Shown here piece by piece: positions 29,491 to 38,141 of a stretch of DNA of 50,741 bases. The DNA comes from Candidatus Acetothermia bacterium (GTDB taxonomy: Bacteria; Bipolaricaulota; Bipolaricaulia; UBA7950). The notes under the pieces are model-generated. The model was not told where the DNA came from and ran no database searches. It saw nothing but the letters and a program-made list of their open reading frames with translations. How positions within the stretch are numbered: position 1 is the stretch's first letter; each line of letters begins with the position of its first letter. The stretch lies in the NCBI GenBank assembly GCA_022684035.1, contig JAJHSB010000011.1, positions 1 through 50,741 on the forward strand, written 5' to 3'. The position numbers and the translations under genes are program-made.

Positions 29491-29510
29491 AGCAGAAGCA
29501 ACGGGGTCAC

Positions 29511-29570
29511 GGCCCAAAAGAGGCAGGGATTAGTCGTGAAAAATCTAAAGTCGTACCTGCCTCTTTTTAG
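29511..29570 (+). terminator. Candidate intrinsic terminator: AAAAGAGGCAGG … CCTGCCTCTTTTT
   Basis: 12-bp inverted arms with a ~30-nt loop followed by a T tract, downstream of the HD-GYP gene. Confidence 0.45.
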
Positions 29571-29692
29571 ATCTGCTGTCAGCCTGTCCGAGCTCAAGCA
29601 GGGCAGCACCCGATAGCTCCGTGGAAGAGTTTATTCCATGGGGACAGGCGCACGCAGAGAGATCGCTTGCACTCCTCGCACTGACACGACCT

Positions 29693-30871
29693 TTATGAAC
29701 TTTTTCCTATCGGGTCGATCGGCATACAGAGGTAAATAAAACCGGTATCACTCTCCAATGCGTCATTCTCCGCTCTCGGTTCGAGCAATCCGGCTTTATC
29801 GGCCTCAGTAAGCCAGAGAACTACTTCTTCAGAAGCTATCCGCTTCAGTGCATCAATGAGAAACTCACCGCGAAAGACAATTTCAATCTCTTCGCCCGGC
29901 TCTCTCTTTAAGCGTACTCGTTCTTCGGTCTTTCCTTTGTCAGGAGATGAAGAACTAACTTGAATAGCTGTTTCACCTCGATTGGCGTGCATCACAATTG
30001 CTCCGGACTCTTTCGTTGCTGTAATTGCCATACGTTGTAATGTGTCGAGCAGAGCGATGCGCTCAAAGATAAGTCCGATGCGATGTTTCTGCGGAATTAC
30101 CCGGTCGAAATTAGGAAACTCTTCTTCGATCACTTTGGTCATCCCAGTAACATCACGCATTTTAAAGAATAGTTGCGCGCCATTCCGATAAATCTCTACT
30201 ACGTCGTCATCGACAACCGAGAGAACCTGAGTATCTAATGCAGCTAACGCAGTAGCGTCAATCAGATATTCTCCGTCTGAAGCCAGGTCTTGCACTTCGA
30301 TCCGTTTGAGAGCTAACCGGTACCCATTCGTTGCAAGTAACTGCACTCCGTTATCTTTGAAAAGCATATTAACGCCGGTGAGGCTGATCCGGGTGGTCTC
30401 ACCAATTTTGAGGGCGGCAAACGTCGTCTGATAGAGACCGCGCTGGAGGAGTCGTTTATTAATCGAACAGACTTTTGTTTCCGGTAATTGCGGAATTTCC
30501 GGGTAATCATCGAGCGAAAGCGTGAGTAGATCAAAGGTCGCTTCTCCGCTTTGCAGACGAACTTTCATTCCCCCCGATTCATCTGCGCCGGTGATAGTCC
30601 GCACACTCACTTTATCATCCGGAGGAAGATGTGTCGCTATCTGTGACAGAACCGTTCCATCGAGTACGATCGCTTCATCTTTCGCCCGATTTTCGATCGG
30701 CACAACACATTGGATCGATTTCTCTAAATCGGTCGCATAGATATAGAGACGATCACCCTTTGTTTCCAGCTTCACACCGGCGAGAATAGGCATTGCACTT
30801 CGCGTTCCCAGCGCATAGCTTGCTATCTTTATCCCTCGTATCAGATATTCTTTCGCACAAATAAACTCCAT
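29693..30871 (-). CDS. dnaN: DNA polymerase III beta clamp; ORF open to 30895
   Basis: FICAKEYLIRGIKIASYALGTRSAMPILAGVKLE, LLATNGYRLALKR; ends YLCMPIDP. Confidence 0.9.
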   Translation of the reverse strand: MEFICAKEYLIRGIKIASYALGTRSAMPILAGVKLETKGDRLYIYATDLEKSIQCVVPIENRAKDEAIVLDGTVLSQIATHLPPDDKVSVRTITGADESGGMKVRLQSGEATFDLLTLSLDDYPEIPQLPETKVCSINKRLLQRGLYQTTFAALKIGETTRISLTGVNMLFKDNGVQLLATNGYRLALKRIEVQDLASDGEYLIDATALAALDTQVLSVVDDDVVEIYRNGAQLFFKMRDVTGMTKVIEEEFPNFDRVIPQKHRIGLIFERIALLDTLQRMAITATKESGAIVMHANRGETAIQVSSSSPDKGKTEERVRLKREPGEEIEIVFRGEFLIDALKRIASEEVVLWLTEADKAGLLEPRAENDALESDTGFIYLCMPIDPIGKSS

Positions 30872-30938
30872 TCTCTTTCCTCCTTCAAACTCCATTGATC
30901 ATCGGAAGTGAATAAATAATACTGCAAAGATCTACTAC

Positions 30939-31607
30939 TTAGCAAAAGTCGAGATGAGCCGCTACCTGTTCCGCAATTCTCATTTCAGGAAGTTCTCCAT
31001 CGATGATATAGACACCTCTCTCCTTACTCGCTGCTTCGCGATATCCCCTCTGTACTCGTTCGTAAAAGGCGATATCCTCTGTTTCGATTCGATCTCGCCT
31101 CTCTCCGTGCTTACTTAATCTTATCATCCGGTTGATGGCGACTGCGAGCGTAACGTCAATGAGAAAAAGGAAATCTGGCTGGAGCCCTGTCGTTGCTACT
31201 GCGTTCAACTGCTGAATAAGATCGAGATCAATCCCTCTTCCATACCCTTGATAAACAAGACTGGACATCGTGTAACGACTTGAAATAACGGTCTTTCCCG
31301 CTTGCAGGGCAGGCTGAATTACTTCTTTGGTTAATTGATGGCGGGAAGCAACAAAGAGAAGAAGTTCACTCAACGGAGTGAGAAGATGATTCTCATTGTC
31401 GAGGAGAATCCGGCGAATTGCTTCTCCCAATGGCGTTCCTCCTGGTTCGCGGGTTGTGACGACTGTTAGTCCTCGGCGCTGGAGTAGCTTGGCCAGGTGC
31501 TTTACTTGCGTTGATTTTCCTGTTGCATCGAGTCCTTCGAAGACGATGAATTTCCCTGTTAGATCTTTTATTTTTCCTCCTTGTTGTGTTGTAAGACGGC
31601 AGGCCAA
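30939..31607 (-). CDS. tmk: Thymidylate kinase
   Basis: FIVFEGLDATGKSTQVKHLAKLL, TTREPGGTPLGEAIR, ISSRYTMSSLVYQGYGRG. Confidence 0.93.
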   Translation of the reverse strand: MACRLTTQQGGKIKDLTGKFIVFEGLDATGKSTQVKHLAKLLQRRGLTVVTTREPGGTPLGEAIRRILLDNENHLLTPLSELLLFVASRHQLTKEVIQPALQAGKTVISSRYTMSSLVYQGYGRGIDLDLIQQLNAVATTGLQPDFLFLIDVTLAVAINRMIRLSKHGERRDRIETEDIAFYERVQRGYREAASKERGVYIIDGELPEMRIAEQVAAHLDFC

Positions 31608-32080
31608 AGGAGTAGCAAGATAAGCAACCCCACTCCGATTGTCACGCTTATATCAGCAACGTTGAATACTGGCCAGAAATGGAGATCAAAAAAATCAAGC
31701 ACATAACCCCATTTTATCCGATCGATCACATTTCCTGTTCCTCCCCCTAATATGAGCGCAAGACCGATGCGATAACTCTTTCCAATCAATAGCTGTGTCG
31801 GTACAAAAGTTGGCCAGGGCTCTTTGCGTGCCGCACCGAGGATCAAGATCACAACCCCAATTAGGACCACGAGGGAAAAGATGAGAAAAAGATTCCCTCT
31901 TTGTGGGAAGAGACCAAATATCCCACCGGGATTCTGAATTCGCGTCAGCGAAAATATTTCGCCGATAACCGGGCGGGATTCTCCTATCGTCAACGCATCT
32001 TTGGTCAGATATTTAGTCAGCCGATCAAGGAAGATCACCCCCCCGACCATCGCAAGATAAGGAAGAGAATCTTTGATCAT
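31568..32080 (-). CDS. lspA: Lipoprotein signal peptidase
   Basis: LDRLTKYLT, GGGTGNVIDRIKWGYVLDFFDLHFWPVFNVADISVTIG. Confidence 0.93.
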   Translation of the reverse strand: MIKDSLPYLAMVGGVIFLDRLTKYLTKDALTIGESRPVIGEIFSLTRIQNPGGIFGLFPQRGNLFLIFSLVVLIGVVILILGAARKEPWPTFVPTQLLIGKSYRIGLALILGGGTGNVIDRIKWGYVLDFFDLHFWPVFNVADISVTIGVGLLILLLLWPAVLQHNKEEK

Positions 32081-32131
32081 AAGTTATTTCGCCACAAAGG
32101 ATTCGTTGAGTGTATCGGGTTCATTTAAGTT

Positions 32132-32160
32132 GTAGGAGCGGGTTTGAACCCCGCCCCTAC
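32132..32160. repeat. Palindromic repeat GTAGGAGCGGGTTTGAACCCCGCCCCTAC
   Basis: Perfect or near-perfect 11-bp arms, inside a larger imperfect inverted region (~32090-32202). Confidence 0.7.
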
Positions 32161-32284
32161 CATATAGGGGCTTTAATTCTTCGTCTCCTTCGTGGTAAAG
32201 TCTTTTCCTCCCTCCCATCCGAACCGTGAAACTCTGGACTCATTTTCCATCTTTGCTCTGTCTTCTCTGTGGTTAAATTTCCGT

Positions 32285-32360
32285 TGGCGATCCCGAGGGG
32301 ATTCGAACCCCTGTCACCGGGATGAGAGCCCGATATCCTCGACCGCTAGACGACGGGACC
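32285..32360 (-). tRNA. tRNA-Glu (anticodon CTC), CCA encoded
   Basis: Reverse complement GGTCCCGTCGTCTAGCGGTCGAGGATATCGGGCTCTCATCCCGGTGACAGGGGTTCGAATCCCCTCGGGATCGCCA folds as a cloverleaf with loop CTCTCAT. Confidence 0.92.
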
Positions 32361-32728
32361 AAATAAACTACATATTATCGATGATACTGATTTGCTATCT
32401 GATATAGTTGATAAGACTTTTGCCAAACTTTTAAGTCTTTGTAATTCTTAAGCATTTCCCTCGAATCCTTGACTCCTTGACCCCTCGAATCCTCATGATC
32501 TTACCAACTTTTGGGGAGATGATCCAATAAGATAAATTATACTGTGTCGTGCGGATATATCAACTGTTTGAGATTTTGGTCATTGGTCATTGAGATTTGT
32601 TTGGAAATTGGTGCTTGGAATTTGTGATTTCAATTCCTTCCCATTCCCCGCCTGCGCGAGGACAAGTTTGCGCAAGACTTCAGATTTTAGTATCTAATAG
32701 TTACAATAACGATAAAAAGGAGATGAAA

Positions 32729-32923
32729 ATGGCAAGAATTTGTGTTATATGTGGTAAACGAGCAGATGTTGGCAATACAGTCAGTCATTCTAAACAACAT
32801 ACCAAAAGACGGAGACTACCCAATTTGCAACGTGTGCATGCTAATATCGATGGAAAATCAAGTCAGATAGACGTATGTGTACAGTGTATACGATCAGGTC
32901 GCATCCAAAAAAGTGTGCGATAA
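32729..32923 (+). CDS. rpmB: 50S ribosomal protein L28 (CxxC zinc form); ORF open from 32597
   Basis: [36 protein letters not shown]…[11 protein letters not shown]. Confidence 0.93.
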   Translation: MARICVICGKRADVGNTVSHSKQHTKRRRLPNLQRVHANIDGKSSQIDVCVQCIRSGRIQKSVR

Positions 32924-32987
32924 ATATTCCGCCCGATTCCGCCCGATATGAAGTAGAGAGCATAGCTACCTGCCATGAGAGGTTGTA

Positions 32988-33395
32988 ATGGAGTTAGGAG
33001 ATATTATCCCCTGCAAGATCATTGCGCTAAAGAAGTATGGTGCTCTTGCGGCACTCCCTGAAGAGGCGATCGGACTTATCCATATATCAGAAATTTCTCA
33101 TGAATATGTCCGCAATGTTGGTGACTGGCTCCAAGTCGGGACTTTCACAACGGTCAAAATAATCGGTAAGACGGCTGACGGGCGGTTCAAACTATCACTG
33201 AAGCAAGTCGAAGAAAGAACTGAATCGTCTGAAAAGCTCGTTCGGCAAACTATTGCGTCAAACGGTAACAGACGCGAGGTAGCCGAGGATTTATTAGAGC
33301 TGCAGGTACAGGACTGGATTAAAGACGTTGATGCGAGATTGCGTTTATTACGCAAGAACCGTGCATACGGCTCGCCGAGGAGGTTGAACCGCTAA
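32988..33395 (+). CDS. S1 RNA-binding domain protein
   Basis: ELGDIIPCKIIALKKYGALAALPEEAIGLIHISEIS…VKIIGKTADGRFKLSLKQ. Confidence 0.85.
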   Translation: MELGDIIPCKIIALKKYGALAALPEEAIGLIHISEISHEYVRNVGDWLQVGTFTTVKIIGKTADGRFKLSLKQVEERTESSEKLVRQTIASNGNRREVAEDLLELQVQDWIKDVDARLRLLRKNRAYGSPRRLNR

Positions 33396-33545
33396 GAACG
33401 GCAAATACGACTTAATATCATATACTACAATAGGGGTAGAAGATTTGAGTGGGGGAAGTTAGGTTAGATCCTCCTTTCTCGTCGGGCTCAGGGACAGATC
33501 AGATCATGTAGTTGTCTCCTTGATTTTTACATTTGCCTCTCATGC

Positions 33546-34697
33546 TTATTCCCAGATCCCCGGCACCGGCCGACCGGAGAAGGGTGATCGGCCGTCGACT
33601 ATTTTATTATAGATCACGGTAAAATGGACGCGGTGAATCAGTCTTTCGCCGGTGCAAGGGCAGAAGGTGGAATTATAGCGATGCCCAGGAACATTGCCGA
33701 TAGTGACAAAGTTTATCCCTGCCTCCCTGGCTATTCGGTGTGCCTCCTCCAGCGTCCTTATTGGTGTAGCTGGAAGATGGGTGAGTTTAAATGCGGGATG
33801 GAAACGGGAGAAATGAAGCGGGACATCCGGACCGAGGTGCTTCACGATCCACTCGCTCATTGCCCTGATCTTCTCCATGCAGTCGTTGATCGTCGGAATA
33901 ATGAGATTGACGATCTCCAGCCACACTCCTTCTTCCCGGATGATTTTTAGCGCCCTTAGGACATAGGAGAGGTCTCCGCCATAGATCTCCCGATAGACTT
34001 CTTCACAGAACCCCTTGAGGTCAACGGTCATCGCAGTGGTGTACGGAAGGAGTTTACGCAGCGGTTCTTCGGCAATAGCAGCGTTTGTGTGCCAGATGAT
34101 GCCAACCCCGGCCGCTTTCGCCAAGACCGCGGTGTCAAAAACATATTCAAAGAGGACGATAGGATCATTATAAGTAAAGGAGATCGCGGTGACGCCGTGT
34201 TCGACAGCCAATTCTACTAGCCGTGCCGGAGGCAGATCGAAGACGCGCAGATCACCAGGGCTCGCCTGTGATAGAGTCCAGTTGTGGCATTGTTTACAGC
34301 GAAAGTTACATCCCACGGTCCCAACGCAGAGGATGAAGGTACCCGGACGGTGATGGAGTTGCGGTTCCTTTTCGATCGGATCGATCATCACCGATGAGGG
34401 GCGGGAGTGAACCAGGCTGTATAATATGCCGGCGAAATTCTCCCGCACCCGGCACGCACCGCGCCTTCCAACGGGAATCACACAGCGGTGGAAACAAAGA
34501 TTACAGCGGACCCTGTTGCCCTCCAGCTTCTCCCAGAACATCGCCTCTCGCAAACCAATATATGGAGGGACATCCGGCCGCACTCTCGCAGCAGGCGCTC
34601 TCCATGGCAATACAACGTCAAAAACAAAGATCATAATCACAGCAAGAAAAATAATACCACTAATCAATAAAATCGCTTTCTTTTTGCCTTGTTTCAT
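33546..34697 (-). CDS. AmmeMemoRadiSam-type radical SAM protein, N-terminal TM anchor, C-terminal zinc ribbon degenerate (paralog D)
   Basis: CNLCFHRCVIPVGRRGACRVREN, CNFRCKQCHNW, FCPCTGERLIHR…GRSPFSGRPVPGIWE. Confidence 0.88.
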   Translation of the reverse strand: MKQGKKKAILLISGIIFLAVIMIFVFDVVLPWRAPAARVRPDVPPYIGLREAMFWEKLEGNRVRCNLCFHRCVIPVGRRGACRVRENFAGILYSLVHSRPSSVMIDPIEKEPQLHHRPGTFILCVGTVGCNFRCKQCHNWTLSQASPGDLRVFDLPPARLVELAVEHGVTAISFTYNDPIVLFEYVFDTAVLAKAAGVGIIWHTNAAIAEEPLRKLLPYTTAMTVDLKGFCEEVYREIYGGDLSYVLRALKIIREEGVWLEIVNLIIPTINDCMEKIRAMSEWIVKHLGPDVPLHFSRFHPAFKLTHLPATPIRTLEEAHRIAREAGINFVTIGNVPGHRYNSTFCPCTGERLIHRVHFTVIYNKIVDGRSPFSGRPVPGIWE

Positions 34698-34734
34698 ATT
34701 TTCTCCTTATAATATCAGGTTGTCAGGCCTGCCC

Positions 34735-34840
34735 CCGGCCGCAGGCCCAGGGGTTCACGGTTCATGGTTCAGTTGGCTTATTCTCCGCTTACGCGAGGAG
34801 AAGCTTCATCGTTTTTTAACCCTTGATTTTTACACTCCTC
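34735..34840. repeat. Family 3 intergenic inverted-arm region (GGTTCACGGTTCATGGTTCA) immediately downstream of paralog C
   Basis: Shares GGTTCACGGTT with the regions at 38066-38140 and 42150-42245. Confidence 0.5.
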
Positions 34841-34841
34841 T

Positions 34842-35969
34842 CTATTCCCAGATACCGGGAATCGCCTTGCCGCAGAATTTACATCTTCCATCCTCGATCT
34901 TATTCGCCAGGACCGAAAAGCCGACACGGTGGATCAATTTCTTTCCGCAACCAGGACAAAAAGTGGAATTATAACGATGCCCAGGGACATTACCAATCGT
35001 AACGAAGTTTATCCCCGCCTCTCTGGCGATACGACGCGCCTCCTCCAGCGTCACTATCGGCGTCGGCGGAAGATGGGTCAATCTAAAGGCGGGATGGAAA
35101 CGGGAGAAATGAAGGGGCACATCCGGGCCGAGGTGCTCCACGATCCACTCGCTCATCGCCCTGATCTCGTCCATGCAATCATTGATCGTGGGAATGATGA
35201 GATTAACGATTTCCAGCCACACCCCCTCTTCTTTAATAATTTTGAGTGTCTCCAGGACCGGAGCTAATTCACCACCAAAAACATCGCGGTAGATCTTATC
35301 GCAGAACGCCTTTAGATCAATGACGACTCCATCCATATGCCGCAAGATAGCTCTGAGCGGCTCCGGGGCAATTGCACCGTTGGAGTGAAAAAGGGTGAGC
35401 AGCCCTTCCGCACGGGCGATCACGGAAATATCATACATAAACTCAAAGAAAACAGTTGGCTCGTTTATCGTATGGGAGATGGAGCGGCTTCTCCGTCTGA
35501 TCGCCTCAGCAACGACTTCCTCGGGAGTAAACTTAAGCGTCCTTATCTCATCGGGACTACGCTGCGTGATATGCCAGTTGTGACACTGTTTGCAGCGAAA
35601 ATTGCAGGAAGCGGTGAAGACGCCGAGGTTACGGTGCCCCGGGATCATATGGTACATCGGCTCAGCTTCGATCGGATCGGTCTGTAGTCCTGCTGGCCGG
35701 CCGTAAACCAGAGTATAGAACCGACCTTCATGATTTATACGCACCCGACAGATACCCGGCATGCCGGGCGGAATGATACACTTATGGAAACAGAGTGTGC
35801 AGCGGACCTTATTATCAGCCAATCGTTCGTAGAACTGTGCCAGGTTTCTACTTGCGGCAAGCGCCGGTGGGATAATCTCTTGCCGCACTAACAGTGATAG
35901 CAACATCCCTCCTCCCACGAGGATCAGTCCCCCAATGATTATCCACTTAACCTTTTTACTCCCAGACAC
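34842..35969 (-). CDS. AmmeMemoRadiSam-type radical SAM protein, TM-anchored, intact C-terminal CxxC pairs (paralog C; probable GTG start at 35969)
   Basis: CTLCFHKCIIPPGMPGICRVRIN, CNFRCKQCHNWHITQ, FCPGCG…CKFCGKAIPGIWE. Confidence 0.88.
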   Translation of the reverse strand: MSGSKKVKWIIIGGLILVGGGMLLSLLVRQEIIPPALAASRNLAQFYERLADNKVRCTLCFHKCIIPPGMPGICRVRINHEGRFYTLVYGRPAGLQTDPIEAEPMYHMIPGHRNLGVFTASCNFRCKQCHNWHITQRSPDEIRTLKFTPEEVVAEAIRRRSRSISHTINEPTVFFEFMYDISVIARAEGLLTLFHSNGAIAPEPLRAILRHMDGVVIDLKAFCDKIYRDVFGGELAPVLETLKIIKEEGVWLEIVNLIIPTINDCMDEIRAMSEWIVEHLGPDVPLHFSRFHPAFRLTHLPPTPIVTLEEARRIAREAGINFVTIGNVPGHRYNSTFCPGCGKKLIHRVGFSVLANKIEDGRCKFCGKAIPGIWE

Positions 35970-37107
35970 CGGGAATCTCCCTCCCACAGAACCGGCACCT
36001 CCCCTCTTCGATATTATTTGCCAGAATCGACATGCCGACGCGGTGGATCAATCTCTCCCCGCAAGTCGGGCAAAAGGTGCTGTCGTAGCGATGGCCGGGG
36101 AGATTGCCGATGGTGACGAAGTTTAACCCTACCTCCCTGGCTATTCTGTGCGCCATCTCCAGTGTCTCTACCGGCGTCGGCAGAAGATGTGTCATCTTAA
36201 AGGCCGGAAAGAAGCGGTTGAGATGGAGCGGGACATCAGGTCCTAAGTTTTCCAGAATCCATTTGCACATCGCCCTTATCTCATCCGGACAATCATTGAG
36301 CGTCGGAATGATGAGATTGATGATTTCCAGCCATACTCCTTCTTCCTGAATGATCTTCAATGTCCTTAGAACCGGCGCCAGCGAACCTCCGACTATCTTC
36401 CGATAAAACTCCTCGGTGAACCCTTTGAGATCTACCCTTACTGCATCGATGTGCTTAAGGAGCGCCCGCAGCGGCTCCGGACTGATAAAACCATTGGTGA
36501 CGATTGTTGTCTTCATGCCTTGTTCTTGCGCCAGCTTCGCAATGTCGTACATATATTCAAAGAATACCGTTGGTTCAGTATAGGTAAAGGATACCGAATT
36601 TAAGCCGGCTCTTTTTACTCCGGCGATGATCTCCTGCGGCGAGCGAAGATGGTATCTCACCTCTTCAAACTCTCGCTGCGAAATGAACCAGTTCTGGCAG
36701 TGTCTGCACCTCAGATTGCAGCCGACAGTAGCGACTGTCTGGCGTCTATGTCCGGGGTGGAAGTGATGAAACGGCGCCTTTTCAATCGGGCCGATTCCGA
36801 TGGCTACAGGCTTTCCATAGACAAGGGTATAAAGCACGCCTTCTCGGTTCTCACGTACCCGGCAGCGGCCGCGCCGACCTTTCGGGATAACACAATAATG
36901 TGGACAAAGCTCGCACAGTATTCTCTTATCATCGAGTCTCTGCCAGAATTGCGCCGGTCGCGGGCCGACTACAAATGCCACATTCGGCGCGATCGTACAT
37001 AGAGGTTGATCCCACCACAGCGGAAGAAGCCAGATTACTCCGGCAACAACAATCGCCGCTGTCATAAGTATCAAGATGATCTTTCTCATCCTATCATCTC
37101 CGGGCAA
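35956..37107 (-). CDS. AmmeMemoRadiSam-type radical SAM protein, TM-anchored, intact C-terminal CxxC pairs (paralog B)
   Basis: CELCPHYCVIPKGRRGRCRVREN, CNLRCRHCQNWFISQ, FCPTCG…CRFCGREIPGVWE; 3' end overlaps paralog C. Confidence 0.88.
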   Translation of the reverse strand: MPGDDRMRKIILILMTAAIVVAGVIWLLPLWWDQPLCTIAPNVAFVVGPRPAQFWQRLDDKRILCELCPHYCVIPKGRRGRCRVRENREGVLYTLVYGKPVAIGIGPIEKAPFHHFHPGHRRQTVATVGCNLRCRHCQNWFISQREFEEVRYHLRSPQEIIAGVKRAGLNSVSFTYTEPTVFFEYMYDIAKLAQEQGMKTTIVTNGFISPEPLRALLKHIDAVRVDLKGFTEEFYRKIVGGSLAPVLRTLKIIQEEGVWLEIINLIIPTLNDCPDEIRAMCKWILENLGPDVPLHLNRFFPAFKMTHLLPTPVETLEMAHRIAREVGLNFVTIGNLPGHRYDSTFCPTCGERLIHRVGMSILANNIEEGRCRFCGREIPGVWE

Positions 37108-37123
37108 CTATTCACTCAACCAC

Positions 37124-37203
37124 GTCATTGCGAAGAGCCTCGGCGACGAAGCAATCCATCCAGACCAAACGAGATTGCTTCACGCCGTTCGTAGTGACCG
37201 GGG
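37124..37203. repeat. Dispersed inverted repeat of the CGTCATTGCGA…GAAGCAATC type
   Basis: ACGTCATTGCGAAGAGCCTCGGCGACGAAGCAATCCA … GAGATTGCTTCACGCCGTTCGTAGTGACCG. Confidence 0.7.
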
Positions 37204-37307
37204 TTACTTAAGTTTTTACCTTGCTTCGTATCATATTCAGTATACCATAAATCTGTCTCCTCTACCGGTTAATCCTTGCCTGCGGCAGACAGGTGTGTAA
37301 TTGGGTT

Positions 37308-38039
37308 TTATAGATGTCTTCCTACCGGCATAATGTAGAGAGGAGTAAGCTCTGTCCTCAGGATCCGTTGCACCAGATGATCGTGGAACGCCCCTACGAT
37401 TACTGTGCCCAAATTCAGTGCCTCGGCCTGAAGATGGACATTCTGACCGGCGCCACCTACGTCCATTGAGATGTAACGATCTACCCCGCGAGCACCGTAA
37501 AATCTTCTGATTCTGGCGAAATCACCGACCCAGACGATACTCACCGGTGCCTGAGCCACAAACCTCTGTCTGAGCGAGGCTTCCATCAGCTCTGCGCGAA
37601 AATCTCCTTCTTTTATCATCTCCAGTGAATGATCCCGCCATCTAAACCGGTAGATCCCATCAGCTAAACCCGTTACATTGCCAGCAACGAGATATATCTC
37701 AAATGGGTACAGCCCACCGGCAGAGGGGAAGGCACGCGTCGGTCCGGTTACCCCATCGATCGTCTTCCCTCCTGCTGCCCAGAGAAGCTGCGATACCTCG
37801 TGTAGGGTCAACGGCTCATCTGGGAAGCGACGTATTGACCGGCGCCGGAAGATCGCCTCTTCCACCGACATCTCGCTTGTATGACGCGGTGAAGGGAGCA
37901 TGATAATTCCATCTCGGGGTACAGTCTCCTGGGCTGCGGGTTCAGCAAAGAAGATTTCGCTTAGAATCCAACCTATCGTTGTGAGACTAATGACAAAGAT
38001 CGCCACCAATATCACTTTCTTCTTGAAAGTTAAAACCAT
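37308..38039 (-). CDS. SagB-type nitroreductase-family protein with N-terminal TM anchor
   Basis: EEAIFRRRSIRRFPDEPLTLHEVSQLLWAAGG…TRAFPSAGGLYPFEIYLVAG; N-terminal FKKKVILVAIFVISLTTIGWIL. Confidence 0.87.
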   Translation of the reverse strand: MVLTFKKKVILVAIFVISLTTIGWILSEIFFAEPAAQETVPRDGIIMLPSPRHTSEMSVEEAIFRRRSIRRFPDEPLTLHEVSQLLWAAGGKTIDGVTGPTRAFPSAGGLYPFEIYLVAGNVTGLADGIYRFRWRDHSLEMIKEGDFRAELMEASLRQRFVAQAPVSIVWVGDFARIRRFYGARGVDRYISMDVGGAGQNVHLQAEALNLGTVIVGAFHDHLVQRILRTELTPLYIMPVGRHL

Positions 38040-38141
38040 TTTTTCACCTCCTTTAAATATTAAAATGGTTCACGGTTGTTCCCCTTATTTTCATCGTTTC
38101 CTAACCATGAATCTTGAACCCCGGAACTTTGAATTTTATAG